A stretch of 10,107 bases of DNA from Candidatus Cloacimonadota bacterium (GCA_004376305.1 SOKD01000166.1:1-10107), one strand, 5' to 3'; shown: positions 1 through 6,650, counted from the stretch's first letter. Program-made: numbers and translations. The notes: generated by a model not told the origin, from the sequence alone.

Positions 1-958
1 CGAGAATGACCAGTTCTATGGATGATGCACCAATTGCATCCAATGAATCCCTGAAAACCTGAACAAACGCTTCCGCAGGGAATATCGTATCTGTCTTCGA
101 AAGCCACTCTATGTAATCTGATGTATCGGCAACTGAGTCGAAGCTTATCGAAGCGTAGTAATGAACATCAAGGTAGTCAATAAGATTCAGGTTGGGTTCA
201 ATAACGGGACGAATCCAATTCGGGCTGCTTGCAATTGAATAGATGAATTCCAATGGTATCGGACTGGCTTGCTCCATAGCTGATACATACATTGGCACGA
301 GATTGGCGAAATCCTGAGGTGTCCAGAATGAGGAGTCCTGCCATGACCAGCTATTAAAGGGAATACCAAAATGGCGGTAAAAGGTCCAGTATCCCCAGGG
401 AGGGACGGGCCACTGTCCCCCCGCAATATCCGGCTCATTGCCGAGGCTCCATATCGTAACATTGTACGGTTCAGGGTGCCCACGCTGCGCACGGAGCTGG
501 CCCATAGGGGTCATTGTATCGCCGTTCGCATACTCAACCATGCGCCGCCCAAGTGACGTATCGGCAATGTGCATATTGACGGCAAGAATGGGTGTTGCCT
601 GAATGTCCTCGCAAAGCCGAAGGAAAGAATCAACACCAAAATGAACTGAATCTGCAATAATGAACGTGTCGAGGAAATCGACGTAGAACAATCCAGCAAG
701 AGAATCACCTTCCCAGTCAAGATATTCAGCGCCAATGCCACCAAACCTGAGAAGGGATGGTCTTGTTTCTTCAATGAGCGGTTTCGATTCAGAGAGAGGT
801 GAAAAGCAGGCAGTCATCTCATCACCGGAGCCAAAGACATACGGCGAAATGGGAATTTTTGCTGAATCCGGACGGATTATAATTGCACCAGATACCTGCG
901 CTGATACATACGAAAAAAAGAGAATGATCAGCAGTCCACCAATAATCGCCTTCTTCAT
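1..958 (-). CDS. Secreted GH51-like glycoside hydrolase (alpha-L-arabinofuranosidase-like), C-terminus beyond the window
   Basis: The reading frame is open from an ATG at 958 to the left edge: 319 codons, no stop, so the C-terminal part is missing. Residues 1-20 form a Sec signal peptide (MKK, hydrophobic core, VSA-Q), so the enzyme is exported. Features typical of clan GH-A GH51 enzymes follow: ISPYVFGSG near 37-45, RPSLLRFGG near 66-74, FGVDSFLRLCED at 107-118, VEYANG at 141-146, and the block LRAQRGHPEPYN then WSLGNEPD (about 155-177). E175 in the GNE motif is the expected acid/base catalyst. YLDVHYYAS (262-270) is the usual later beta strand. The nucleophile Glu should lie just past the edge, where the sequence breaks off after IELVIL. 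Expected role: release of arabinose or related sugars from polysaccharide; substrate unproven. A strong GGAGGA site sits 5-8 nt before the start. It follows the phosphorylase gene by 49 bases and is probably co-transcribed. Other GH-A families (GH39, GH79) are less likely. Confidence 0.82.
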   Translation of the reverse strand, partial: MKKAIIGGLLIILFFSYVSAQVSGAIIIRPDSAKIPISPYVFGSGDEMTACFSPLSESKPLIEETRPSLLRFGGIGAEYLDWEGDSLAGLFYVDFLDTFIIADSVHFGVDSFLRLCEDIQATPILAVNMHIADTSLGRRMVEYANGDTMTPMGQLRAQRGHPEPYNVTIWSLGNEPDIAGGQWPVPPWGYWTFYRHFGIPFNSWSWQDSSFWTPQDFANLVPMYVSAMEQASPIPLEFIYSIASSPNWIRPVIEPNLNLIDYLDVHYYASISFDSVADTSDYIEWLSKTDTIFPAEAFVQVFRDSLDAIGASSIELVIL

Positions 959-1007
959 CTTTTCCTCCAGAAAATGATGTTCGAAAAAATGTACTTATCC
1001 TGATTGC

Positions 1008-1724
1008 TCAACCGAGCCGAATTGCGGTTTCCAAAGCAAAAAGGATAAGCTGCTCCATTGCCTTTGCAAGGGCTTCATCACTCACAAACTCCGTAAAGTT
1101 CTCCCCACCACCAACGATATCGGAAACAAGCAGAAAGGACGCGGCTTCCTTCTTGCTCCTGTTCGCAAGGTAATAAATCAGGCTCGTTTCCATTTCAACA
1201 GCATCAATCCCCTTCTCCCTTAGCTTCGGAACATAATCGGGAAATGGATTATAGAAAACATCGACGCTTGCAATTCCGGTAAAACGGAGTTTCATATCCA
1301 TCTCTTGCGCCACATCATATGCGGTTCTGAGTATCTCAAATGTTGCATACGGAGCATGTGGTTCGTTGTCGAGATATGTTTTCGTTGTTCCATCAAAAGG
1401 TGATGCAGCGACTGCTGCAATAATATCAAGTGGTTTTATGTTTTCACCAATCCCACCACAGGTACCAATTCTTATCAGGCGCTGAACATCAAGTTGAATA
1501 AGTTCTTCAACAACAATTGCTGCTGAGGGACAACCCATTGCTGTTGTTTGCACGGAAACCCTCTTATCCTTATACATGCCTGTATAACCGAACAATCCTC
1601 TATTGCTATTTACCAGTTTTGTATTCTTCAGCATCGTGCTTATTTTTTCAGCTCTTCCCGGATCACCGACAAGAAGCACTGTAGAAGCATAATCCTCTTT
1701 ATCTGCTCTTAAATGTATTGGCAT
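1008..1724 (-). CDS. Purine nucleoside / 5'-methylthioadenosine phosphorylase, hexameric PNP_UDP family
   Basis: This 238-residue cytosolic enzyme should cleave nucleosides with phosphate to give a free base and (deoxy)ribose-1-phosphate, for nucleoside or methylthioadenosine salvage. Visible family motifs are H4 near the N-terminus, the phosphate-binding GDPGR (20-24), NRG (41-43), RIGTCGG (85-91, with Arg85), the ribose-binding VEMET (176-180) and the catalytic SD (Ser201-Asp202). The SD pair argues for a purine-type enzyme, because uridine phosphorylases have a different segment there. The N-terminal half (VLLVGDPGRA, NRG, YTG.Y, VEELI.L) resembles the archaeal Sulfolobus-type MTA/purine phosphorylase as I remember it, at least as much as E. 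coli DeoD. Length is normal for the family. A GGAGGAGG site lies about 5 nt before the ATG. It sits 48 bases after the sulfotransferase stop and 49 bases before the glycosidase start, suggesting one transcript. The exact substrate (inosine, adenosine, MTA or uridine) cannot be settled here. Confidence 0.88.
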   Translation of the reverse strand: MPIHLRADKEDYASTVLLVGDPGRAEKISTMLKNTKLVNSNRGLFGYTGMYKDKRVSVQTTAMGCPSAAIVVEELIQLDVQRLIRIGTCGGIGENIKPLDIIAAVAASPFDGTTKTYLDNEPHAPYATFEILRTAYDVAQEMDMKLRFTGIASVDVFYNPFPDYVPKLREKGIDAVEMETSLIYYLANRSKKEAASFLLVSDIVGGGENFTEFVSDEALAKAMEQLILFALETAIRLG

Positions 1725-1772
1725 GGAACCTCCTCCGGACTCATTGCTTTGAGTTGATGGTTTACTACGCTC

Positions 1773-2345
1773 TCATTTTCGCTGGTGATAGAGTGTTTGA
1801 TCAACAATGTTCACCATATCTTCTCCACTAAGGGAATTATCAAGAAAATCATTGATTTTCTTAACATTTTCACCTGAATTCTCAAGCATTTCGTTATAAT
1901 TCATATAGATGACGTCAATGTTTGATTGTTCCTTCAACCACGTTTTTATTTCCTCCAGGTGCTGGAGGTACAGTTTCGATAGCTTTTCATCACTTACATC
2001 ATCGGTAGGTTTATTTCTCCTGACCAGCATCCGCTTTTGTGATGCAAGAATCTCTTCCATCTTTCTGATCATGAAGATTATTCTGTACGAATAATTCCGG
2101 GGAAGATACTTCAAGAGCGCAGAAATCATTTTAACAGCTTTTCCCTTTGCATCTTCCAGCCATGCTCTGTCAGTTTCAATTTGCTTCACCCTTTCAAACT
2201 CGAAATAACCTTCCGGATTATCATCATCGGCTGTTCGAATTTCATCAGTAAGCACTCTCATGCCACCGCCTTCAAGCATATGCATAAGCATTGAAGTTCC
2301 GGAACGCGGCAATCCTGAAACAATAACAATCGTATTTCTATTCAT
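1773..2345 (-). CDS. Small sulfotransferase-family protein (PAPS-binding fold)
   Basis: A 190-residue P-loop protein. The N-terminal SGLPRSGTSML (10-20) is the 5'-phosphosulfate-binding loop of PAPS-dependent sulfotransferases. Arg94 and Ser102 in the segment FMIRKMEEILASQ, eight residues apart, match the Arg/Ser pair that binds the 3'-phosphate of PAPS. NPEGYFE (43-49) follows, as is common in bacterial members. No signal peptide or membrane segment is visible, so it is probably cytosolic. Expected role: sulfate transfer to a hydroxyl or amine acceptor, which cannot be predicted. It is shorter than many sulfotransferases (250-300 residues) but has both cofactor sites and no break, so it looks complete. 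A GAGGGA site lies about 10 nt upstream of the ATG. It is the first gene after the promoter at 2387-2415. A related P-loop kinase is an alternative, but the paired 3'-phosphate motif favours sulfotransferase. Confidence 0.78.
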   Translation of the reverse strand: MNRNTIVIVSGLPRSGTSMLMHMLEGGGMRVLTDEIRTADDDNPEGYFEFERVKQIETDRAWLEDAKGKAVKMISALLKYLPRNYSYRIIFMIRKMEEILASQKRMLVRRNKPTDDVSDEKLSKLYLQHLEEIKTWLKEQSNIDVIYMNYNEMLENSGENVKKINDFLDNSLSGEDMVNIVDQTLYHQRK

Positions 2346-2386
2346 CGCTCTTTCCCTCTATCTCCTTATCTCGCAAGCATAGGAGC

Positions 2387-2415
2387 ATCGTAAGTCAAGA
2401 TTCCTGCAATGTCAA
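2387..2415 (-). promoter_or_regulatory. Sigma70-type promoter for the sulfotransferase-phosphorylase-glycosidase unit
   Basis: On the minus strand the -35 element TTGACA (2415-2410) is a perfect match. A 17-nt spacer separates it from the -10 element TACGAT (2392-2387). Transcription should start near 2380, giving a 5' leader of about 35 nt before the ATG at 2345. The 141-base gap between the exporter stop and this gene holds no other gene, and I see no convincing terminator hairpin with a T run after the exporter stop, so read-through from the exporter genes is possible. Confidence 0.72.
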
Positions 2416-2486
2416 GGAGAAATCCAAAACACACTTTTATAGCTCAATGCCCATGATGAAATCCGAATCTGTCCCTGCTTACCGGG

Positions 2487-4319
2487 CTATGCGTTGATGA
2501 GTCGAGTCTCCTGCTCATCCATAAATTGATTTGTATAGAGCTTGTAATAGTATCCCTTCTGTTTCAACAGATTATGGTGATCTCCTTCTTCTATAACCCT
2601 GCCATCACGAATAACAAGAATCCGGTCGGCTGAGCGAATGGTGGATAACCGGTGCGCAATGATAAAACTGGTCCTTCCCGCAAGCACCTGCTCAATAGCT
2701 TCCTGAATAATCTTTTCAGACTCGGTATCAATCGAAGATGTTGCTTCATCCAGCACAAAAATGCGAGGATCTGCAAGAATCGCCCTGGCAAATGAAATCA
2801 GTTGCTTTTCGCCTGTTGAGAGACGTCCTCCTCCTTCGCCAACATCTGTTTGATATCCATCTTCAAGGTTCATTATGAAATTATGGGCATTCACCAATCG
2901 TGCTGCGCCTTCGATCTCTTTATCGGTAGCTTCCAATTTTCCGTACCGAATATTTTCTTCAATGGCGCCACTGAAAAGATGCGGTGTTTGCAATACATAT
3001 CCCAGATTGGAATGTAACCATAAAAGTGTCCGTTCACGGTAATCAACGCCATCGATGAGAATTTCCCCCTCTGTTGGCTCATAGAAACGGCAGGCTAAAT
3101 TGACGATGGTGCTTTTTCCCGAACCTGTTTCGCCCACAAGAGCAATGGTTTCGCCAGCTTTCACATCAAGGTTGAATTGAGTGAGAACCTTTTGTCCACC
3201 AGAATACGCAAAGGAGACATTCCGGAATGTAATGTTCCCTGCCATTTCAGGCCATCTATCTTTCTTGGGACTATACGTAGTGCCATATGTTTTAATTACC
3301 TGAGCGCTGTCGGTAATATCAGGCTTCGTCTCAATCATTGACAATGTCCTTTCAGCGGACGCCTGTGCAGATTGTAGCTCCGCAAAAATGCGAGCAATCT
3401 CCCTGACCGGTTCAAAGAATTGCACCGTGTAAGAGATGAACGCAAGAAGTGTTCCATAACTTATCGTTGCTGCAAGTACTCCTTTACCACCATACCAGAG
3501 AGCAAGTGCAGTTCCAATACTTCCCAGAGTCAACACCGCAGGAAGATACATTGATGACAGAACTGCTGCTCGAACAGATGAGTGATACATCGTACTGGTC
3601 ATAGCCTGAAATTCTCTTAAGTTTTCCTGTTCCCGAGCGAGCGTTTTTGTCGTTTTTGCTCCCGTAATGCCTTCATTGAAACCACCGGTTATACGCGAAT
3701 TGCTCTTTCTCACAATCCGATACCATTTCAGGATTTTCTTCTGAAAGTACAGACTCAGGACTGCAAGAACAGGCACAACAGAGAGCGTCAGAAATGCTAA
3801 TTTCCAGTTCAAAACAAACATAACCACTGCCATTGCAAGCATCATAGTAAAACCCCAGATCATGTCAACCAAGCCCCATGCAATAGTATCGCCGAGCCGG
3901 GAGATATCCGAGGTCATCCGTGCCATAATCCAGCCAACCTGCGTTCGATCGTAGTAGGTGAATGAGAGTTCCTGTAATCGCTCAAATCCCCGTTTTCTGA
4001 TATCATAACAGATCCCCATATCAATCTTCCCGGCAATTGCTATGAAAAGCCAAACAACAACTGCCTGCACGATCACCAGCAGAGCAAAGAGGAAACCAAA
4101 TTTCCACAGTCCCTCAAAAGTTCGAGGAACAATGTAGGAATCGACAGCCAATTTCGTCATGAGTGGAAACACAGTATCAATGCCAGCAAGTATAATGACT
4201 ACCACTCCCAGAACTGCCAAGTGCTTCTTATATGGTTTCAGGTAACGAAACAATTTCTTCCATAGCTGCCAGTCAAATCGTTTTTTATAGTCCTGTTCTT
4301 CAAATACGCTCATTACCAT
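2487..4319 (-). CDS. Heterodimeric ABC exporter subunit with catalytic Walker B glutamate
   Basis: Half-size ABC exporter in the inner membrane: an N-terminal six-helix transmembrane domain (about 33-310) fused to a C-terminal ATPase domain. Positions count the in-frame TTG at 4322 as residue 1, so subtract 1 for the ATG at 4319. Walker A is GETGSGKS (397-404), the Q-loop Gln is 445, Walker B ends in LDE (Asp525, Glu526) and the switch His is 557. The catalytic Glu is intact, but the signature loop is LSTGE (501-505) instead of LSGGQ. This complements the upstream partner, so the two should form one consensus and one degenerate ATP site, as in TM287/288 or BmrCD type drug/lipid exporters. Start choice: ATG 4319 overlaps the partner's TGA by one base (TGATG). 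ATG 4313 is 9 nt from an AAAGGG site and equally likely; the TTG is least likely. Transported substrate unknown. Confidence 0.92.
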   Translation of the reverse strand: MVMSVFEEQDYKKRFDWQLWKKLFRYLKPYKKHLAVLGVVVIILAGIDTVFPLMTKLAVDSYIVPRTFEGLWKFGFLFALLVIVQAVVVWLFIAIAGKIDMGICYDIRKRGFERLQELSFTYYDRTQVGWIMARMTSDISRLGDTIAWGLVDMIWGFTMMLAMAVVMFVLNWKLAFLTLSVVPVLAVLSLYFQKKILKWYRIVRKSNSRITGGFNEGITGAKTTKTLAREQENLREFQAMTSTMYHSSVRAAVLSSMYLPAVLTLGSIGTALALWYGGKGVLAATISYGTLLAFISYTVQFFEPVREIARIFAELQSAQASAERTLSMIETKPDITDSAQVIKTYGTTYSPKKDRWPEMAGNITFRNVSFAYSGGQKVLTQFNLDVKAGETIALVGETGSGKSTIVNLACRFYEPTEGEILIDGVDYRERTLLWLHSNLGYVLQTPHLFSGAIEENIRYGKLEATDKEIEGAARLVNAHNFIMNLEDGYQTDVGEGGGRLSTGEKQLISFARAILADPRIFVLDEATSSIDTESEKIIQEAIEQVLAGRTSFIIAHRLSTIRSADRILVIRDGRVIEEGDHHNLLKQKGYYYKLYTNQFMDEQETRLINA

Positions 4320-6166
4320 CAACCCTTTCTTTTCGTAATAAATTCTCCTGATGTGCGCTCATGTTCCCCATCTCCGTCCAGCTCTTCTTCCAGCGCACTC
4401 TGAAGTGACCAAATCCTTTTGTACAAACCTCGTTGGCGGATGAGTTTTTCGTGAGTACCTGATTGAGTAAGCTTGCCATTCTCCAATACGAGAATAATAT
4501 CCGCATCGGAGAGGGTTGTAATTCGATGCGAAATAATAAATGTTGTCGCTTTATTACTTCTTTTCTTAAGCGCTTTTCGAATTGCTGCATCCGTTTCTGT
4601 GTCTACAGCACTTAAGGTATCATCAAAAACAAGTATCGGATAGTGCTTTATGAGCATTCTTGCCAAAGCAACTCGCTGTTTTTGACCTCCCGAAAGAGTC
4701 ACTCCCCGTTCACCAACAGGAGTTTCATAGCCCTTATCAAACTCCAATACCACATCATGGATTGCAGCAATGCGAGCAGCCTCTACAATCTCCGTTTCTC
4801 TAACGTCCTTCTTTGCAAGACCAATATTCTCCTTTACGGTCCTGGAAAAGAGGAATGGTTCCTGCAGCACAATTCCCACATGTTCTCTCAACCATTTTCT
4901 ATCTATATCTCTCAGTTCAACCCCGTCAATCTCTATAGAACCCTCATCATAATCATACAAACCAGAAAGAAGGTATACGAGAGAACTTTTCCCTGAGCCG
5001 GTAGGACCAAGAATTGCAACAGTTTGTCCCTGCTGAACACTGAAGGAGATATTCTTTAGAATTTTTTTTCCATCATCATAAGCAAATGAAACATTTTTAA
5101 ACTCAATGTTACCTTTAATGGAACCCCTGTGAGCACCTATTTTCATATCCTCAACCGGCTCATTGAAAATTTCCTGAATGCGTCCCAGGGCAACCAGAGC
5201 CTTTCCCAAATCGGTCAGGATTCTTCCCATCTGCCGCACCGGCCACAGGAGCATCCCCACATAGCTTGAAAAAAGAAAGAACGTACCAAGACTGATCATT
5301 CCCTGTGATGCCAAGTAGGTCCCCAGAAGAATCACGGTACCAATCTGCATCAGACACATGAAATCAGAGATACCCCAATACCATGCCAGGAGGCGAATCA
5401 ATCGATAGGTCAAATCTCTGAATTGACCGTTAATATGATCAAATTTGTCAATTTCATATGCCTGACGGGCAAACGCCCTGACCACACGCACACCGCTCAG
5501 GTTTTCTTGCAGAATGCTTGATAATTTTCCTTCGGTTTCATCTGAAACCTTGAATGCGCTTTTCACCTTCAAAAAGAAAACGATAGCAAATCCAAATATA
5601 AGAGGAACCACGATCATCGAAACAATGGTCATCCTGACATCCAAAACAAACATTATTGGAAGTACAGCCCCTACCATAAAGAATGCACGACCAACCTCGA
5701 TGAATTGAATTGCAAGGAAACGCCGAATTGTCTCAACATCTGAAGTGCATCGCTGGATCAAATCACCCGTCTGTACTTTTACGTGGTAGTCATGGGGCAG
5801 GTATTGAAGGTGATCAAATAATTGTTCACGCATTCTTCTGGCAAATGATTCGGAAGCAATTGCAGACCATTTGCCTTTCAAAAAGAGGAACATCCCTCTC
5901 AAAATGGTTAACGCCACAATAGCAATGCCCCCGATCCACAGATTCTTTGCGAGAAAACTCTTTCCGCCAATGTATTGAAAAAAAGATAGTATCCATCCAG
6001 GCATCTGCATGGATGTATCTCCAATTACAGAATCAATAACAATCCTGATAATCAATGGAATAAGCAATGATGAGAGCGTTGCCAGACCAACCGCGATTAT
6101 AGCACCTCCATACTGTGCTCTATTCCCTTTCATAAAACTCAACAACAACTTCACTCTTTTTAACAT
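4319..6166 (-). CDS. Heterodimeric ABC exporter subunit with degenerate Walker B (Asp for Glu)
   Basis: First gene of the exporter pair: 615 residues, six predicted transmembrane helices (roughly 20-45, 75-97, 154-176, 179-200, 260-285, 290-312), then an ATPase domain. Motifs: Walker A GPTGSGKS (387-394), Q-loop Gln435, a canonical signature LSGGQ (491-495), Walker B LVFDD (Asp515, Asp516) and switch His547. The residue after the Walker B Asp is Asp516, not the catalytic Glu, so its own site should be hydrolysis-poor. Its intact LSGGQ completes the partner's active site. The C-terminus is a charged tail (about 592-615) rich in Glu and Lys. The ATG at 6166 has only a poorly spaced GAGAGGG just before it. 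An in-frame TAA upstream (6193-6191) rules out a longer product. It is preceded by a long leader (see 6167-6597), which is probably where expression is controlled. Likely cargo: hydrophobic drugs, lipids or peptides, not deducible here. Confidence 0.92.
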   Translation of the reverse strand: MLKRVKLLLSFMKGNRAQYGGAIIAVGLATLSSLLIPLIIRIVIDSVIGDTSMQMPGWILSFFQYIGGKSFLAKNLWIGGIAIVALTILRGMFLFLKGKWSAIASESFARRMREQLFDHLQYLPHDYHVKVQTGDLIQRCTSDVETIRRFLAIQFIEVGRAFFMVGAVLPIMFVLDVRMTIVSMIVVPLIFGFAIVFFLKVKSAFKVSDETEGKLSSILQENLSGVRVVRAFARQAYEIDKFDHINGQFRDLTYRLIRLLAWYWGISDFMCLMQIGTVILLGTYLASQGMISLGTFFLFSSYVGMLLWPVRQMGRILTDLGKALVALGRIQEIFNEPVEDMKIGAHRGSIKGNIEFKNVSFAYDDGKKILKNISFSVQQGQTVAILGPTGSGKSSLVYLLSGLYDYDEGSIEIDGVELRDIDRKWLREHVGIVLQEPFLFSRTVKENIGLAKKDVRETEIVEAARIAAIHDVVLEFDKGYETPVGERGVTLSGGQKQRVALARMLIKHYPILVFDDTLSAVDTETDAAIRKALKKRSNKATTFIISHRITTLSDADIILVLENGKLTQSGTHEKLIRQRGLYKRIWSLQSALEEELDGDGEHERTSGEFITKRKG

Positions 6167-6185
6167 ACCCTCTCTGTGTCCTTTT

Positions 6186-6213
6186 TTACATTACCTATTA
6201 TGTAACGTTTACA
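6186..6213. promoter_or_regulatory. Three TTACA/TGTAA half-sites forming two overlapping inverted repeats
   Basis: TTACAT (6186-6191) and ATGTAA (6200-6205) are perfect inverted arms with 8 bases between. TGTAA (6201-6205) and TTACA (6209-6213) form a second perfect pair around CGT. The two centres are about 11.5 bases apart, roughly one helical turn. They lie 20-48 bases upstream of the exporter ATG. They could be an operator for a DNA-binding repressor, or RNA hairpins near the ribosome site. The minus-strand CATAAT inside is -10-like, but I see no good -35 for it. Confidence 0.35.
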
Positions 6214-6222
6214 CTATTTTTT

Positions 6223-6230
6223 CTCCTCCT
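6223..6230 (-). promoter_or_regulatory. Strong ribosome-binding site without a gene
   Basis: On the minus strand AGGAGGAG is a near-perfect Shine-Dalgarno sequence. Eight bases downstream comes GTG (6214-6212), followed at once by the stop TAA (6211-6209). Further down is ATG-TAA (6191-6186). No ORF of useful length begins in range, and the exporter ATG is about 56 bases further. It is either a remnant of a lost start or a ribosome-loading or start-stop element in the leader. Confidence 0.4.
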
Positions 6231-6378
6231 TCATTCTACTCTCATCCATTTGAACAATGGAAACGACAAAAACGAGCTTGGCAATGAAGTCAAAACAAAG
6301 CTACTCTTGCAAAAATGTGCGGGGAAAATATAAACTGTAGTTGCAAGAAGAGAGCAAGCAGACTGAAAGAGGCGTTCA

Positions 6379-6471
6379 GGTCTGATAACCGAATACGGCA
6401 TTATTACGTTGTCCATCATCATGCATGAAAGGGATTGACAACGTCTGAATGCAAGATACTCAGGTCAGACC
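6379..6471 (-). ncRNA. Candidate structured leader RNA upstream of the exporter genes
   Basis: Read on the minus strand, this 93-nt stretch can fold as a closed multi-branch element. The outer stem is GGTCTGA (6471-6465) with TCAGACC (6385-6379), 7 bp. Nested inside are CTGA/TCAG (6463-6460 with 6448-6445, 4 bp), ACGTTGTC/GACAACGT (6444-6437 with 6413-6406, 8 bp) and GCCG/CGGT (6399-6396 with 6391-6388, 4 bp with one wobble pair). All longer arms are perfect complements. Just downstream, CTGAA/TTCAG (6379-6375 with 6367-6363) forms another hairpin that shares base 6379 with the outer stem and uses the same CTGA/TCAG words, so alternative folds are possible. A further hairpin pairs 6349-6341 with 6312-6304. 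It lies within the predicted transcript from the promoter at 6569-6597. No T-run terminator is seen. I recognise no known riboswitch consensus, and it is not a tRNA. Confidence 0.35.
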
Positions 6472-6494
6472 ATTATAATTACAAAAATCCTCAC
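6465..6494 (-). other. Possible 9-codon leader ORF in the exporter leader
   Basis: A GTG at 6494, five bases after an AGAGG run, opens a frame of nine codons (MRIFVIIMV). Its stop TGA (6467-6465) falls inside the left arm of the outer stem of the structured leader. A ribosome here could disturb the fold, as in leader-peptide attenuation. A shorter seven-codon frame (GTG 6542, stop 6521-6519) with a GGAG six bases upstream precedes it. Both are short enough to be chance. Confidence 0.2.
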
Positions 6495-6498
6495 AGCA
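6472..6498 (-). promoter_or_regulatory. Possible secondary promoter in the leader
   Basis: A perfect -10 hexamer TATAAT (6477-6472) lies 16 bases after TTGCTG (6498-6493), a three-of-six match to -35. If used, transcription would begin near 6465 and skip the short ORFs upstream. It is much weaker than the promoter at 6569-6597. Confidence 0.25.
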
Positions 6499-6560
6499 AC
6501 CTCTCTTCCTAAATCCTATCAGAACGTACGATGCTTTCTCACGCTGTACTCCGATTTATT

Positions 6561-6582
6561 AATTCCTGAATATAGGGGAATT
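6561..6582. promoter_or_regulatory. Inverted repeat bracketing the -10 of the exporter promoter
   Basis: AATTCC (6561-6566) and GGAATT (6577-6582) are perfect inverted arms with 10 bases between. The -10 hexamer lies inside the spacer, and the transcription start falls at the left arm. A symmetric site centred on the -10 is a common layout for repressor operators. No candidate regulator gene is in the window. Confidence 0.45.
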
Positions 6583-6597
6583 GACTCTTTTTGTCAA
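6569..6597 (-). promoter_or_regulatory. Strong sigma70-type promoter for the ABC exporter genes
   Basis: On the minus strand -35 TTGACA (6597-6592, perfect) and -10 TATATT (6574-6569, five of six) are separated by 17 bases. The predicted start is near 6562, leaving a leader of about 395 nt before the exporter ATG at 6166. The promoter starts 54 bases after the lipoprotein stop, so it separates the exporter from the upstream gene group. The region 6167-6568 contains no convincing protein gene; the sub-elements seen in it are listed separately. Confidence 0.75.
6581..6597. promoter_or_regulatory. Inverted repeat covering the -35 and spacer of the exporter promoter
   Basis: TTGAC (6581-6585) and GTCAA (6593-6597) are perfect inverted arms with 7 bases between. 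On the minus strand one arm is the -35 hexamer itself and the other lies in the spacer. It overlaps the neighbouring repeat at 6561-6582 by two bases. It may be a second operator, or the symmetry may partly reflect the -35 word. Confidence 0.35.
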
Positions 6598-6650
6598 GAC
6601 TTTTTTGAAACATTTTTTCCTGTTGCATTCATGTGTTCTTCTTGGCTTTA

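Noticed and set aside
4320..4322. TTG at 4322 as the start of the second exporter subunit.
   Set aside because: ATG codons at 4319 and 4313 follow in frame, with better start-codon quality, and 4313 has better spacing to AAAGGG.
6231..6422. A 63-codon minus-strand frame inside the exporter leader as a leader peptide.
   Set aside because: The ATG triplet at 6422-6414 has no ribosome site, the sequence has no recognisable motif, and it would run through several inverted repeats.
6379..6471. The 7-bp outer stem and cloverleaf-like outline suggested a tRNA.
   Set aside because: The length is 93 nt, there is no TTCRA T-loop, no 5-bp T-stem next to the outer stem, no proper anticodon arm and no CCA end.
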